Positions 16,871 to 24,737 of a DNA stretch of 64,000 nt are shown here, piece by piece. The stretch is taken from positions 8,285-72,284 of the forward strand of contig CALAUI010000018.1 in the NCBI GenBank assembly GCA_937892115.1, written 5' to 3'. Both the position numbers and the translations under genes were made by a program. Source of the stretch: an uncultured Clostridia bacterium (lineage in GTDB: Bacteria > Bacillota > Clostridia > Oscillospirales > Acutalibacteraceae). Under the pieces are notes generated by a model. It did no database searches, was not told where the DNA came from, and saw only the letters and a list, made by a program, of their open reading frames with translations. Each line of letters begins with the position of its first letter. Position 1 is the stretch's first letter.

Positions 16871-17761
16871 ATGTCCTATAATGAATTTGCCGGTGTTTAT
16901 TCTCTTATTCTCACCACCTTCAACGAGGATTTATCCGTTGATTACAGGGCTTATGAGGAGTATGTAAACTGGCAGGCATCTTTCAAGCCACAGCATCTTT
17001 TCGCAAACTGCGGCTCATCCGAAATGACCGCACTTACCGCAGAAGAAAGAATCAAGTTGGCAGGTCTTGCAGTTAAAAATTCTCTCGGCGTACCCGTTTA
17101 TGCAACGGCAAACCTTGCTTATGACAGAGAAAAAGAGCTTGAAGAAATGAAAGCTCTCGAGCAGCAGGGCGTTACGGGCCTTGTATTCGTCTCCAAGGGT
17201 ATGGGAAACAAACCCGAAGAGCAGTATGAATATCTTGCTGAGCTCTCAACTCACACAAAGCTTCCCATCGTTCTCTATGAATTCCCCGGTATGAGTCCTC
17301 ATCTTATGGATGCATCCGTTTACGGTAAGCTTGTTGAAACGGGCAGATTCATGGGTATCAAAGACACCACCTGCCGTCTTGAAACGATCAAGGAAAAAAT
17401 CGCCGTTCAGGGTGATTCCAACGTACTTCAGGCAAATATTCCCTTCCTTTACGATTCATACGAAGCAGGTGCAAGGGGCGTTGTAGCCACTCCCACCACC
17501 TGCGGCGCAGACCTTTTCGTAAAGATGTGGGATGAATGGGTAAAGGGTGACAAGAAAGCGGCAAGAGAAACCTATAACCAGATTATTCTCCTTGACAACG
17601 CCATTGACAGCGGCTTCAACGCAAGTGCAAAATATCTCTGTATCTGCAGAGGTGTCAATATGAAATGCATCACCAGAAGCAGACAGCAGCTTTCACCCGC
17701 AAGAAAGAGATCCATCGAGGCATACGTTGAATGGGCGACCTCATCGGGTATCCTTAAATAA
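16871..17761 (+). CDS. Dihydrodipicolinate synthase/N-acetylneuraminate lyase superfamily aldolase
   Basis: 296-residue class I aldolase of the DapA/NanA superfamily. The Schiff-base lysine is K164 in GIKDTT and the partner tyrosine Y136 in VLYEFPG. The substrate loop reads NCGSSEM where DapA has GTTGE, so this is probably not the lysine-pathway DapA but a 2-keto-acid lyase or related enzyme of unknown substrate. AGAAGG lies ten bases before the ATG. Twenty-three bases separate it from the PP2C gene, and no lysine genes are nearby. Confidence 0.85.
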   Translation: MSYNEFAGVYSLILTTFNEDLSVDYRAYEEYVNWQASFKPQHLFANCGSSEMTALTAEERIKLAGLAVKNSLGVPVYATANLAYDREKELEEMKALEQQGVTGLVFVSKGMGNKPEEQYEYLAELSTHTKLPIVLYEFPGMSPHLMDASVYGKLVETGRFMGIKDTTCRLETIKEKIAVQGDSNVLQANIPFLYDSYEAGARGVVATPTTCGADLFVKMWDEWVKGDKKAARETYNQIILLDNAIDSGFNASAKYLCICRGVNMKCITRSRQQLSPARKRSIEAYVEWATSSGILK

Positions 17762-17784
17762 TTCTCCACAAAGGAGCAGAATAT

Positions 17785-19257
17785 ATGAAAAAAATCAGTG
17801 CAAACGTCTGTGCCGTTACACACGCAGGCAGAGTACGTAAAGAAAATGAAGATAACTACAGTCTTAACGGCCGTCTGACCACCGGCGACCTCAAAAAAGG
17901 CAGTGCATACGTTCAGAAAATGGCAGAGCCCTTCCACCTCGCGGTCTGCGACGGTATGGGCGGTGAAAGCTTCGGTGAAATCGCTTCCGGTATTGCCGTT
18001 GATTCAATAGCAAAGAGTGCCGCGGGCATCTATAACAGCGGTGAGGATTATGCCTTTGCCATTGCCAGTGCTCTTGACGATGCAAACTCAAAAATCTGCA
18101 GCGAGATTTCAGCCAGAGGCGCCAGAATGGGTACCACCCTTGCGGCAATCTATGCGGTAAAGGGCAAGGCAATCTGCGTAAGTATGGGCGATACGAGAAT
18201 TTATCACTTCTCCAACGGCATTCTCAAGCAGATGAGCTTTGACCACACTCACGCTCAGCAGTTTGTTGACGCAGGTGCGGCTACAATGTCCGAAATCAAC
18301 ACAATTCCCGACGCTAAGCATCTTACAAAGCATCTGGGTGTATTCCCCGAGGAAGCTCCTCTTTCACCCGGTGTCAGCGTAATTGACGATATTGAAAACG
18401 GCGACGTAATTCTTCTTTGCAGCGACGGCCTTACCGATATGCTCACCGACGATGAGATTTCTCTCATTATCTCGGGCGGTGAAAATGCACAGGACGTTAC
18501 GGGTAAGCTTATCCGCAAGGCACTTGAAAACGGCGGTAAAGATAACGTTACCGTAATTACCGCTTTCATGAGCGTTGAGGATACCGCCATCTTCGTTCCC
18601 ATCGCAGAAGCAATGGTCGGAGACGGTGCAAACTACGAGGAAGAGTACCGCAATTCCTACGGTGCAAACGTCCCCTACGGCTACGAAAATAACGATTCAC
18701 CCTATGCGAATGCAGATGCGGCAGCCGCAGAAAAGCCGGTTGACATTATGAGATGGGTAAAGATCGGTGCAATCGTCATAGTCGGCATTATCGTTCTGCT
18801 TGCCGGTGCAATCATCATCAAGGGTGCAATTGACAAGAACAGAGAAAAAGAAGAGGAAGAGGATACCACGGTTTCCACTACCACTACGACAACGGAATAC
18901 AGCACCGATTCAAGTCTGCTGACCACCACTACCGAGCCCACGGAGACGGAAAGTGAGACAGAGACGGAAACCGAGACGACCTATTCCACCACAAGATACA
19001 GAACAACAACCTATAGGAAGACCACAAAGAAGCCCACCACCACGGCACCCTCATCGGGAACGACCGCTCCCTCAACCTCGTCAACTACTTCCACGACGGC
19101 ACCCGTAAATGATCCCACTTCATCAACCGACACGTCATCATCATCTTCTTCAGGTGAGTCCACGTCGGCAACCTCAGCCACACAGGCGTCCACGACGGAA
19201 TCCACAACGGGTCAGACTATTCCCGCAGACCCCAATCTGGGCACAACAAACCAGTAA
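17785..19257 (+). CDS. Membrane PP2C-type Ser/Thr phosphatase with Thr/Ser-rich extracellular tail
   Basis: 490 residues. Residues about 1-255 form a PPM/PP2C phosphatase: RKENEDNY, VCDGMGG (D56-G60), GDTRIY, LLCSDGLTDML and GGKDNVTVI, i.e. the metal-binding aspartates of the family. One membrane helix follows (about residues 323-347), then KNREKEEEEDTT and about 135 residues almost entirely Thr, Ser, Pro and Glu. Topology: catalytic domain inside, low-complexity mucin-like stalk outside. Such phosphatases normally oppose PASTA-type Ser/Thr kinases (Stp role), but no kinase gene is next to it. A terminator follows. Confidence 0.92.
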   Translation: MKKISANVCAVTHAGRVRKENEDNYSLNGRLTTGDLKKGSAYVQKMAEPFHLAVCDGMGGESFGEIASGIAVDSIAKSAAGIYNSGEDYAFAIASALDDANSKICSEISARGARMGTTLAAIYAVKGKAICVSMGDTRIYHFSNGILKQMSFDHTHAQQFVDAGAATMSEINTIPDAKHLTKHLGVFPEEAPLSPGVSVIDDIENGDVILLCSDGLTDMLTDDEISLIISGGENAQDVTGKLIRKALENGGKDNVTVITAFMSVEDTAIFVPIAEAMVGDGANYEEEYRNSYGANVPYGYENNDSPYANADAAAAEKPVDIMRWVKIGAIVIVGIIVLLAGAIIIKGAIDKNREKEEEEDTTVSTTTTTTEYSTDSSLLTTTTEPTETESETETETETTYSTTRYRTTTYRKTTKKPTTTAPSSGTTAPSTSSTTSTTAPVNDPTSSTDTSSSSSSGESTSATSATQASTTESTTGQTIPADPNLGTTNQ

Positions 19258-19271
19258 GAATAATCCATCAG

Positions 19272-19311
19272 AAGCAGAAGCTCCGAAGCGGGCTTCTGCT
19301 TTAATATTTTT
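19272..19311 (+). terminator. Rho-independent terminator after the PP2C gene
   Basis: 10-bp stem AAGCAGAAGC/GCTTCTGCTT (19272-19281 with 19292-19301), 10-base loop, then TAATATTTTT. Confidence 0.9.
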
Positions 19312-19352
19312 CAGATTTTTTCGTGTTTCTATTGCTAAACGGGAGAAGAAAA

Positions 19353-19433
19353 ATGTATAATAATCAAGCGGGATATTCCGCCGGATACATCAAAGCACGT
19401 AATAAAGAACAGCCCGTAATCCCCCGGCGGTGA
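19353..19433 (+). CDS. Possible 26-residue small protein
   Basis: Short frame in the 302-base gap between the PP2C and CofE-like genes. GGGAG (19341-19345) lies seven bases before the ATG. The peptide begins MYNNQAGYSAGYIK and ends EQPVIPRR: tyrosine/glycine-rich then basic, no membrane segment. Codon use looks like that of neighbouring genes. No family is recognised. The rest of the gap holds the PP2C terminator, A-rich sequence (19441-19475) and the promoter of the next gene; the peptide could also be a leader. Confidence 0.35.
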   Translation: MYNNQAGYSAGYIKARNKEQPVIPRR

Positions 19434-19496
19434 TTTTTAGTAAAAAAAAACAAAAAAATCCCCTTCAAAAAAATTAAATTATGTTGCAATTTTATC

Positions 19497-19525
19497 TTGT
19501 TGACATATACGCACGGTGTTATAAT
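19497..19525 (+). promoter_or_regulatory. Extended -10 promoter for the CofE-like/guaA unit
   Basis: TGT-TATAAT (19517-19525) is an extended -10. TTGTTG at 19497-19502 is 17 bases upstream; the better-looking TTGACA at 19500 is only 14 bases away. An A-tract at 19441-19475 lies upstream. Confidence 0.72.
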
Positions 19526-19559
19526 AAACCGTATTTTTTAGATTGAAAGGATGAGATCC

Positions 19560-20750
19560 ATGGAAAGAAAAGTAGGCACAATCTCCAGAGGAATTCGTTG
19601 CCCTATCATTCGTCAGGGCGATGATCTCCCCGCAATCGTAGCAAGCAGCGTAATTGAAGCTGCACAGAGTGAGGGCTTTGAGCTTCGTGACAAGGACGTA
19701 GTCGCAGTTACCGAGTCCATCGTTGCAAGAAGCCAGGGAAACTATGCATCAGTTGAAAACATTGCCGCAGACGTAAAGGCAAAGCTCGGCGGCGGTACAA
19801 TCGGTGTTATCCTTCCCATACTTTCCAGAAACCGTTTTGCAATCTGCCTTAAGGGTATTGCAATGGGTGCAAAGAAAGTCGTACTCATGCTCAGCTATCC
19901 CAGTGACGAAGTAGGCAATGCCCTGCTCACCTACGACCAGCTTGACGAAGCAGGCATCAATCCTTACAGCGACGTGCTCACACTTGAAAAGTATCGCGAG
20001 CTTTTCGGTGAAAACATTCACGAATTCACGGGCGTTGACTATGTAGCATATTACTCAGACGTTATCAAGTCTGCCGGTGCAGAGGTAGAGATTATTTTTG
20101 CAAACAACCCCAGAGTAATCCTTGACTACACGGACTGCGTTCTTACCTGCGACATTCATACAAGAGCAAGAACAAAGAGAATCCTCAAAGCAGCAGGTGC
20201 AAAAATCGTTTGCGGCCTTGACGACATTATGACCGCACCGGTTGACGGCAGCGGCTTCAACGCCGACTACGGTCTTCTCGGCTCAAATAAATCCACCGAA
20301 GATACAATCAAGCTTTTCCCCAAGGATTGCGATGCATTCGTAAAGGCAACCCAGAAGCTCCTTGTTGAAGCAACCGGCAAAAACATTGAGGTTATGGTTT
20401 ACGGCGACGGCGCATTCAAAGATCCTCAGGGTAAAATCTGGGAGCTTGCAGACCCCGTTGTTTCTCCCGGTTACACAGACGGTCTTTGCGGTACACCCAA
20501 CGAGCTCAAGCTCAAGTACCTTGCAGATAACGATTTCAAAGGCCTTTCGGGTGACGAACTCAAAGAGGCAATTTCAAAGAAGATTTCCGAGAAGTCAGGC
20601 AGTCTCGTAGGCAATATGGCTTCCCAGGGTACTACCCCCAGAAAGTATACGGATCTTATCGGTTCACTCTGTGACCTTACCAGCGGCTCAGGTGACAAGG
20701 GTACGCCCGTTGTACTTATTCAGGGTTACTTTGACAACTATACCAACTGA
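19560..20750 (+). CDS. CofE-like (coenzyme F420-0:L-glutamate ligase family) protein
   Basis: 396 residues of the CofE/F420 ligase family, which adds glutamate to a phosphorylated acceptor in F420-using organisms. The family box VTESIVARSQGNY (about residues 45-57) is intact, as are GVILPILSRNRFAICLKG and VYGDGAFKDPQGKIWELADP. F420 is not expected in a fermenting Firmicute and no cof/fbi genes are in the window, so the acceptor is probably something else. ATG 19560 is preferred over ATG 19551 because GAAAGG (19545-19550) is nine bases upstream of it but directly abuts the other. It is 16 bases upstream of guaA. Family assignment firm, biochemical role unknown. Confidence 0.82.
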   Translation: MERKVGTISRGIRCPIIRQGDDLPAIVASSVIEAAQSEGFELRDKDVVAVTESIVARSQGNYASVENIAADVKAKLGGGTIGVILPILSRNRFAICLKGIAMGAKKVVLMLSYPSDEVGNALLTYDQLDEAGINPYSDVLTLEKYRELFGENIHEFTGVDYVAYYSDVIKSAGAEVEIIFANNPRVILDYTDCVLTCDIHTRARTKRILKAAGAKIVCGLDDIMTAPVDGSGFNADYGLLGSNKSTEDTIKLFPKDCDAFVKATQKLLVEATGKNIEVMVYGDGAFKDPQGKIWELADPVVSPGYTDGLCGTPNELKLKYLADNDFKGLSGDELKEAISKKISEKSGSLVGNMASQGTTPRKYTDLIGSLCDLTSGSGDKGTPVVLIQGYFDNYTN

Positions 20751-20766
20751 TAAAGGAGAGATAATT

Positions 20767-21747
20767 ATGCAGGGTAACGTAAGACCCGATGATATGATTC
20801 GTATCACCACCCCCGAGCTTGCTCAGAAATTCATTGACGAGCAGGTAGCCGAAATCAAGGCGCAGGTCGGTGACGGCAAGGTCCTCCTGGCTCTCTCCGG
20901 CGGTGTTGATTCATCCGTAGTAGCAGCACTTCTCATCAAGGCAATCGGCAAGCAGCTCACCTGCGTTCACGTTAACCACGGTCTTCTCCGTAAGGGCGAG
21001 CCCGAGCAGGTAATCGAAGTATTCGGCAAGCAGCTTGACGCTAACCTTATTTACATTGACGCAACAGACAGATTCCTTGATAAGCTTGCAGGCGTTTCCG
21101 ATCCCGAAACAAAGCGTAAAATCATCGGCAAGGAATTCATTGACGTATTCGCCGAGGAAGCTTATAAGCTTGAAGGCGTTAAGTTCCTTGCTCAGGGAAC
21201 AATCTATCCCGATATCCTTGAAAGCCACGGCGTAAAGGCACATCACAACGTAGGCGGTCTTCCCGAGGATCTTGACTTTGAGCTTGTTGAGCCCGTCAAG
21301 CTTCTCTTCAAGGACGAAGTAAGAGTTGTAGGCAAAGAGCTCGGTCTTCCCGACAATATGGTTTACCGTCAGCCCTTCCCCGGCCCCGGTCTCGGTGTCC
21401 GCTGTGTCGGTGCAATCACAAGAGACAGACTTGAAGCAGTCCGCGAAAGCGACGCTATCCTTCGTGAAGAATTTGATATTGCAGGTCTCAACACAAAGGT
21501 TTGGCAGTATTTCACGGTAGTTCCTCCCTTTACCTCAACAGGTATCAAGGACGGCAAGCGTACAGATAACTGGCCCGTAATCATCCGTGCCGTAAACTCC
21601 GTAGACGCTACCGCCGCCACTCCCGAGGAAATTCCCTATGAGGTTCTCTTCAAAATCCGTGACCGTATCTTCAAAGAGGTCAAGGGTGTAAACCGTGTCC
21701 TTTATGACATCAGCACAAAGGAACCCGCTACAATCGAATACGAATAA
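20767..21747 (+). CDS. guaA: GMP synthase, ATP-pyrophosphatase/dimerisation subunit only
   Basis: Catalyses the amination of XMP to GMP. Only 326 residues: it begins with a short lead and then the PP-loop LALSGGVDSS (SGGVDS residues 44-49), followed by HVNHGLLRKGE, LAQGTIYPD, HHNVGGLPE, RQPFPGPGLGVR and the C-terminal KEPATIEYE. The N-terminal class I glutamine amidotransferase domain of the usual bacterial GuaA of about 510 residues is absent, and there is no room for it upstream, so this is the split (GuaAb-like) form. AAAGGAGAG precedes ATG 20767. A partner glutaminase would have to be encoded elsewhere, or free ammonia is used. Confidence 0.93.
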   Translation: MQGNVRPDDMIRITTPELAQKFIDEQVAEIKAQVGDGKVLLALSGGVDSSVVAALLIKAIGKQLTCVHVNHGLLRKGEPEQVIEVFGKQLDANLIYIDATDRFLDKLAGVSDPETKRKIIGKEFIDVFAEEAYKLEGVKFLAQGTIYPDILESHGVKAHHNVGGLPEDLDFELVEPVKLLFKDEVRVVGKELGLPDNMVYRQPFPGPGLGVRCVGAITRDRLEAVRESDAILREEFDIAGLNTKVWQYFTVVPPFTSTGIKDGKRTDNWPVIIRAVNSVDATAATPEEIPYEVLFKIRDRIFKEVKGVNRVLYDISTKEPATIEYE

Positions 21748-21774
21748 TAACGCAAACATTCGAATAAAAATCAG

Positions 21775-21816
21775 CCCCGAAATTGCCTTAATTGACAGCT
21801 TCGGGGTTTAATTTTT
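21775..21816 (+). terminator. Rho-independent terminator of guaA
   Basis: Stem CCCCGAA/TTCGGGG (21775-21781 with 21800-21806), extendable by two pairs, 18-base loop, then TTTAATTTTTA. Confidence 0.82.
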
Positions 21817-21877
21817 ATCTTATAGCCTTTTATAGCGGTATTACCAAACGGCAGAGAGAAAATCCAGTCGCCATTTT

Positions 21878-21898
21878 TAACATAAACTTTTTATGTTA
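21878..21898. promoter_or_regulatory. 9-bp perfect inverted repeat, candidate operator
   Basis: TAACATAAA-CTT-TTTATGTTA, dyad-symmetric, 15 bases upstream of the -35 of the restriction-modification promoter. It has no T-run and little GC, so it is a poor terminator. A binding site for the N-terminal HTH of the methyltransferase is a plausible guess. Confidence 0.5.
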
Positions 21899-21913
21899 TT
21901 TTTCAAAACGGTA

Positions 21914-21942
21914 TTGCTATTATTCCAGATATAGAATATAAT
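21914..21942 (+). promoter_or_regulatory. Promoter of the restriction-modification operon
   Basis: TTGCTA (21914-21919), 17 bases, TATAAT (21937-21942). Transcription would start near 21949, which excludes a useful ribosome binding site for the ATG at 21956 and favours the ATG at 21974. Confidence 0.75.
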
Positions 21943-21973
21943 ATCAACAAAATATATGACAGGGGCTGAAGTT

Positions 21974-23044
21974 ATGGATTACATGTCTGCAAGAGAAGCT
22001 GCTGATAAATGGGGTATTTCTCAGAGACGGGTTGCTGTTCTTTGCTCTGAAAACAGAATTGACAATGCCACAATGGTCGGCAACATGTGGATTATTCCTA
22101 CTGCCGCAGAAAAACCTATCGATGCAAGAAGTGTACGTTACGCAAAAAACGACGGCAAAAAAGTAAGACCATTTCTAAAATGGGCAGGTGGAAAAGGACA
22201 ACTTATTTCGGAAATTGAGCAGTATTATCCATTTGATAACGATACAATCACAAAATATGCCGAGCCGTTTGTAGGCGGTGGTGCGGTTTTATTCGATATA
22301 TTGAGTAAGTATGAATTAGAAGAAATATATATTAGTGACATAAATGCTGAACTTATCAATACATATCGTACGATCAGAGACAACATTGATGAACTCATTG
22401 TGATGTTACAAAAAATGCAGAAAGAATTTCTTCCTGCCGAAGCAGAACATCGCAAGGAATATTATTTGACAAAACGTGAACAGTTTAATGATTTGAAAGC
22501 CAATGGTGACGCAAGCATAAATATTGAAAAAGCCGCCCTAATGATTTTCTTGAATAAAACTTGTTTCAACGGTTTATTCCGTGTTAATAAAAAAGGACTT
22601 TTCAATGTGCCGATGGGTGCTTATAAGAATCCGTTAATATGTGATGAGGAAAATCTTAGAGCTGTATCAGAAAAACTTCAAGGCGTAACGATTGTTTGCG
22701 GTGACTACAAAGAATCGTCAGAGTTTATTGATGAAAATACATTTGTATATTTTGATCCACCATATAGACCAATTACAGATACAGCGAGTTTTACTGCATA
22801 CACCGAAAATCTTTTTAGTGATGAAGAACAAATTGAACTTGCACGATTTGTTGACGATATGAATAGAAAAGGTGCAAAGATCGTCATCAGCAACTCTGAT
22901 CCTAAAAACACAAATGAAGAAGATGACTTCTTTGACAACATATATGCGTCTCACAATATAAAACGAGTTGAAGCAACGCGAATGATTAACTGCAATAGTG
23001 AAGCAAGAGGAAAAATAAAAGAATTATTGATTAGTAATTTTTAA
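21974..23044 (+). CDS. DpnM/Dam-type adenine-N6 DNA methyltransferase with N-terminal HTH
   Basis: 356 residues. Residues 1-45 (MSAREAADKWGISQRRV...MWIIP) look like an excisionase/MerR-like helix-turn-helix; the remainder is an alpha-class Dam methylase: motif X FLKWAGGKGQL (67-77), motif I EPFVGGGAVLFD (97-108), and motif IV DPPY (261-264). In the DpnII system this enzyme methylates A in double-stranded GATC. AGGGG at 21961-21965 lies eight bases before ATG 21974. First gene of an AT-rich three-gene island. The added HTH is unlike plain DpnM and may give autoregulation. Confidence 0.92.
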   Translation: MDYMSAREAADKWGISQRRVAVLCSENRIDNATMVGNMWIIPTAAEKPIDARSVRYAKNDGKKVRPFLKWAGGKGQLISEIEQYYPFDNDTITKYAEPFVGGGAVLFDILSKYELEEIYISDINAELINTYRTIRDNIDELIVMLQKMQKEFLPAEAEHRKEYYLTKREQFNDLKANGDASINIEKAALMIFLNKTCFNGLFRVNKKGLFNVPMGAYKNPLICDEENLRAVSEKLQGVTIVCGDYKESSEFIDENTFVYFDPPYRPITDTASFTAYTENLFSDEEQIELARFVDDMNRKGAKIVISNSDPKNTNEEDDFFDNIYASHNIKRVEATRMINCNSEARGKIKELLISNF

Positions 23045-23115
23045 GTAGTATTTTTTGCTGTGATGAAACTTCCAAAAATAAACAAGAACAAATTATTGGG
23101 TAGAGGTAAATTGTT

Positions 23116-23991
23116 ATGAGAGATTTTAACAGTTGGTTAGCTGGCTTTCGTGATAGCATTGCGGATTATGAATATTATATAGACTTTGAAAAAGTGTATC
23201 GAAATGTTGAAAGTATTAAGGTTGAGCTAAATATTCTTAACTCACTTATTGGTTCAAAAAATATCAAAGATGATTTCAAATCTTTAATTGAAAAATATCC
23301 AGAGGTTTTGAAATGTATTCCGTTACTTTTGGCTGTCAGAGCTAATGAAATTTATTGTCAGAATGAGAACGGCGGATATACTTATAGATTTGATTTTGGT
23401 AATTATTCTTCAATATCCGATTCTTATTATGAACAGTATTCTTACTTTATGGAGAAAACGGGACTATTTGACCTGCTTGAAAATCATATAATCAATAATC
23501 TTGTGGACTATGCAACAGGCGTTGAAACCGGACTTGATTCAAACGGTCGTAAAAACAGAGGCGGTCATTTAATGGAGGATTTGGTTGAAAGCTATATAAA
23601 CAAAGCAGGATTCATTAAAGATAAAACATATTTTAAGGAAATGTATATACACCAGATTACGGAAAAATGGGGAATAGACCTTTCCGCTATTTCTAACCAA
23701 GGAAAAACGGAAAAGCGATTTGACTATGTTGTTAAAACACCGAATATGATCTATGGCATTGAAACTAACTTTTATGGAAGTGGTGGAAGTAAGCTCAATG
23801 AAACAGCAAGAAGTTATAAAACACTTGCTTTGGAAACGGAAGAAATAGAAGGATTTACATTTGTATGGTTCACCGACGGAAAAGGTTGGACAAGTGCACG
23901 ACACAACCTTGAAGAAACGTTTGATATTATGCAGCACGTCTACAATATTAAGGATTTGGAAGATGGTGTAATCGGCGAGGTTTTTAAGTAA
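23116..23991 (+). CDS. DpnII/MboI-family type II restriction endonuclease
   Basis: 291 residues. Two blocks of the DpnII family are clear: GLDSNGRKNRGGHLMEDLVE (139-158) and FDYVV (202-206) followed by GIETNFYGSGGSKLNETAR (214-232), the latter forming the catalytic core. Such enzymes cut unmethylated GATC. AGAGG lies upstream of the ATG. The gene is strikingly AT-rich with codon choices unlike the neighbouring housekeeping genes. It lies 71 bases after the methyltransferase and overlaps the next methyltransferase by one base, so expression of toxin and protector is linked. Confidence 0.93.
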   Translation: MRDFNSWLAGFRDSIADYEYYIDFEKVYRNVESIKVELNILNSLIGSKNIKDDFKSLIEKYPEVLKCIPLLLAVRANEIYCQNENGGYTYRFDFGNYSSISDSYYEQYSYFMEKTGLFDLLENHIINNLVDYATGVETGLDSNGRKNRGGHLMEDLVESYINKAGFIKDKTYFKEMYIHQITEKWGIDLSAISNQGKTEKRFDYVVKTPNMIYGIETNFYGSGGSKLNETARSYKTLALETEEIEGFTFVWFTDGKGWTSARHNLEETFDIMQHVYNIKDLEDGVIGEVFK

Positions 23992-24737
23992 TGACCAAAA
24001 AAATAAAAAAATGGGAACCTGATGATTTCGAACTTGAAATGACTACTCATTGGTCATTTCCAAAGCGCGGTGATTGGGCAACCCATGATGCAAAATGGCG
24101 TGGAAATTGGTCGCCATATATTCCAAGAAATGTTTTGCTCCGTTATTCAAAAGAGAACGATTTGGTTCTTGATCAGTTTGCAGGTGGTGGAACTACCCTT
24201 GTAGAAGCAAAATTATTAAACAGAAATATTATTGGCGTAGATGTTAATGATGTTGCACTTGAGCGTTGCAAAGAGAAAATAGATTTTGAACACGAAGGTG
24301 CAGAGGGAAAGGTGTATCTTTACAAAGGTGATGCAAGAAAACTTGATTTTATCCCAGATGGCAGTATTGATTTGATTTGTACTCACCCTCCTTATGCCAA
24401 CATAATTAAATACAGCGAAAATATTGAAGAAGATTTGTCGCTCTTGAAGGTTAGGGACTTTCTTAAAGAAATGGAAAAGGTTGCAGCAGAGAGTTATCGT
24501 GTGCTAAAAAAAGATAAATTTTGTGCTGTTTTAATGGGTGATACAAGAAAAAACGGATGCATGATTCCAATGTCATTTGATGTTATGCGCATTTTTGAGG
24601 AAGCGGGTTTCAAATTAAAGGAGATAATCATTAAAGAACAACATAACTGCAAAGCTACCGGATATTGGAAAACTAACAGCATAAAATATAACTTTTTGCT
24701 TATCGCTCACGAATATCTCTTTGTTTTCAAAAAGTGA
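23991..24737 (+). CDS. Second DNA methyltransferase, THPPY type
   Basis: 248-residue SAM-dependent amino-methyltransferase. Motif I is DQFAGGGTTLVEAK (61-74), followed by IIGVDVN, and motif IV is THPPYANIIKYS (131-142). Classical DpnA, the second methylase of DpnII loci, has DPPY before the FxGxG block; here the order is the reverse and the first residue of the tetrapeptide is His, so this is a different subgroup placed in the DpnA position. Base specificity (N6-adenine or N4-cytosine) cannot be told. The ATG overlaps the endonuclease stop (TAATG). As AT-rich as its partners. Confidence 0.85.
   Translation: MTKKIKKWEPDDFELEMTTHWSFPKRGDWATHDAKWRGNWSPYIPRNVLLRYSKENDLVLDQFAGGGTTLVEAKLLNRNIIGVDVNDVALERCKEKIDFEHEGAEGKVYLYKGDARKLDFIPDGSIDLICTHPPYANIIKYSENIEEDLSLLKVRDFLKEMEKVAAESYRVLKKDKFCAVLMGDTRKNGCMIPMSFDVMRIFEEAGFKLKEIIIKEQHNCKATGYWKTNSIKYNFLLIAHEYLFVFKK

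Noticed and set aside
18880..19250. Tandem repeat within the PP2C gene
   Set aside because: The stretch is low-complexity Thr/Ser codons without a fixed repeat unit.
20671..20766. Upstream extension of guaA into the end of the CofE-like gene
   Set aside because: It would overlap the previous gene by 80 bases; AAAGGAGAG clearly sets the ATG at 20767.
21748..21955. Integrase or transposase remnants beside the restriction island
   Set aside because: Neither flank contains a recombinase fragment or inverted terminal repeats; only a terminator, a short inverted repeat and a promoter are seen.
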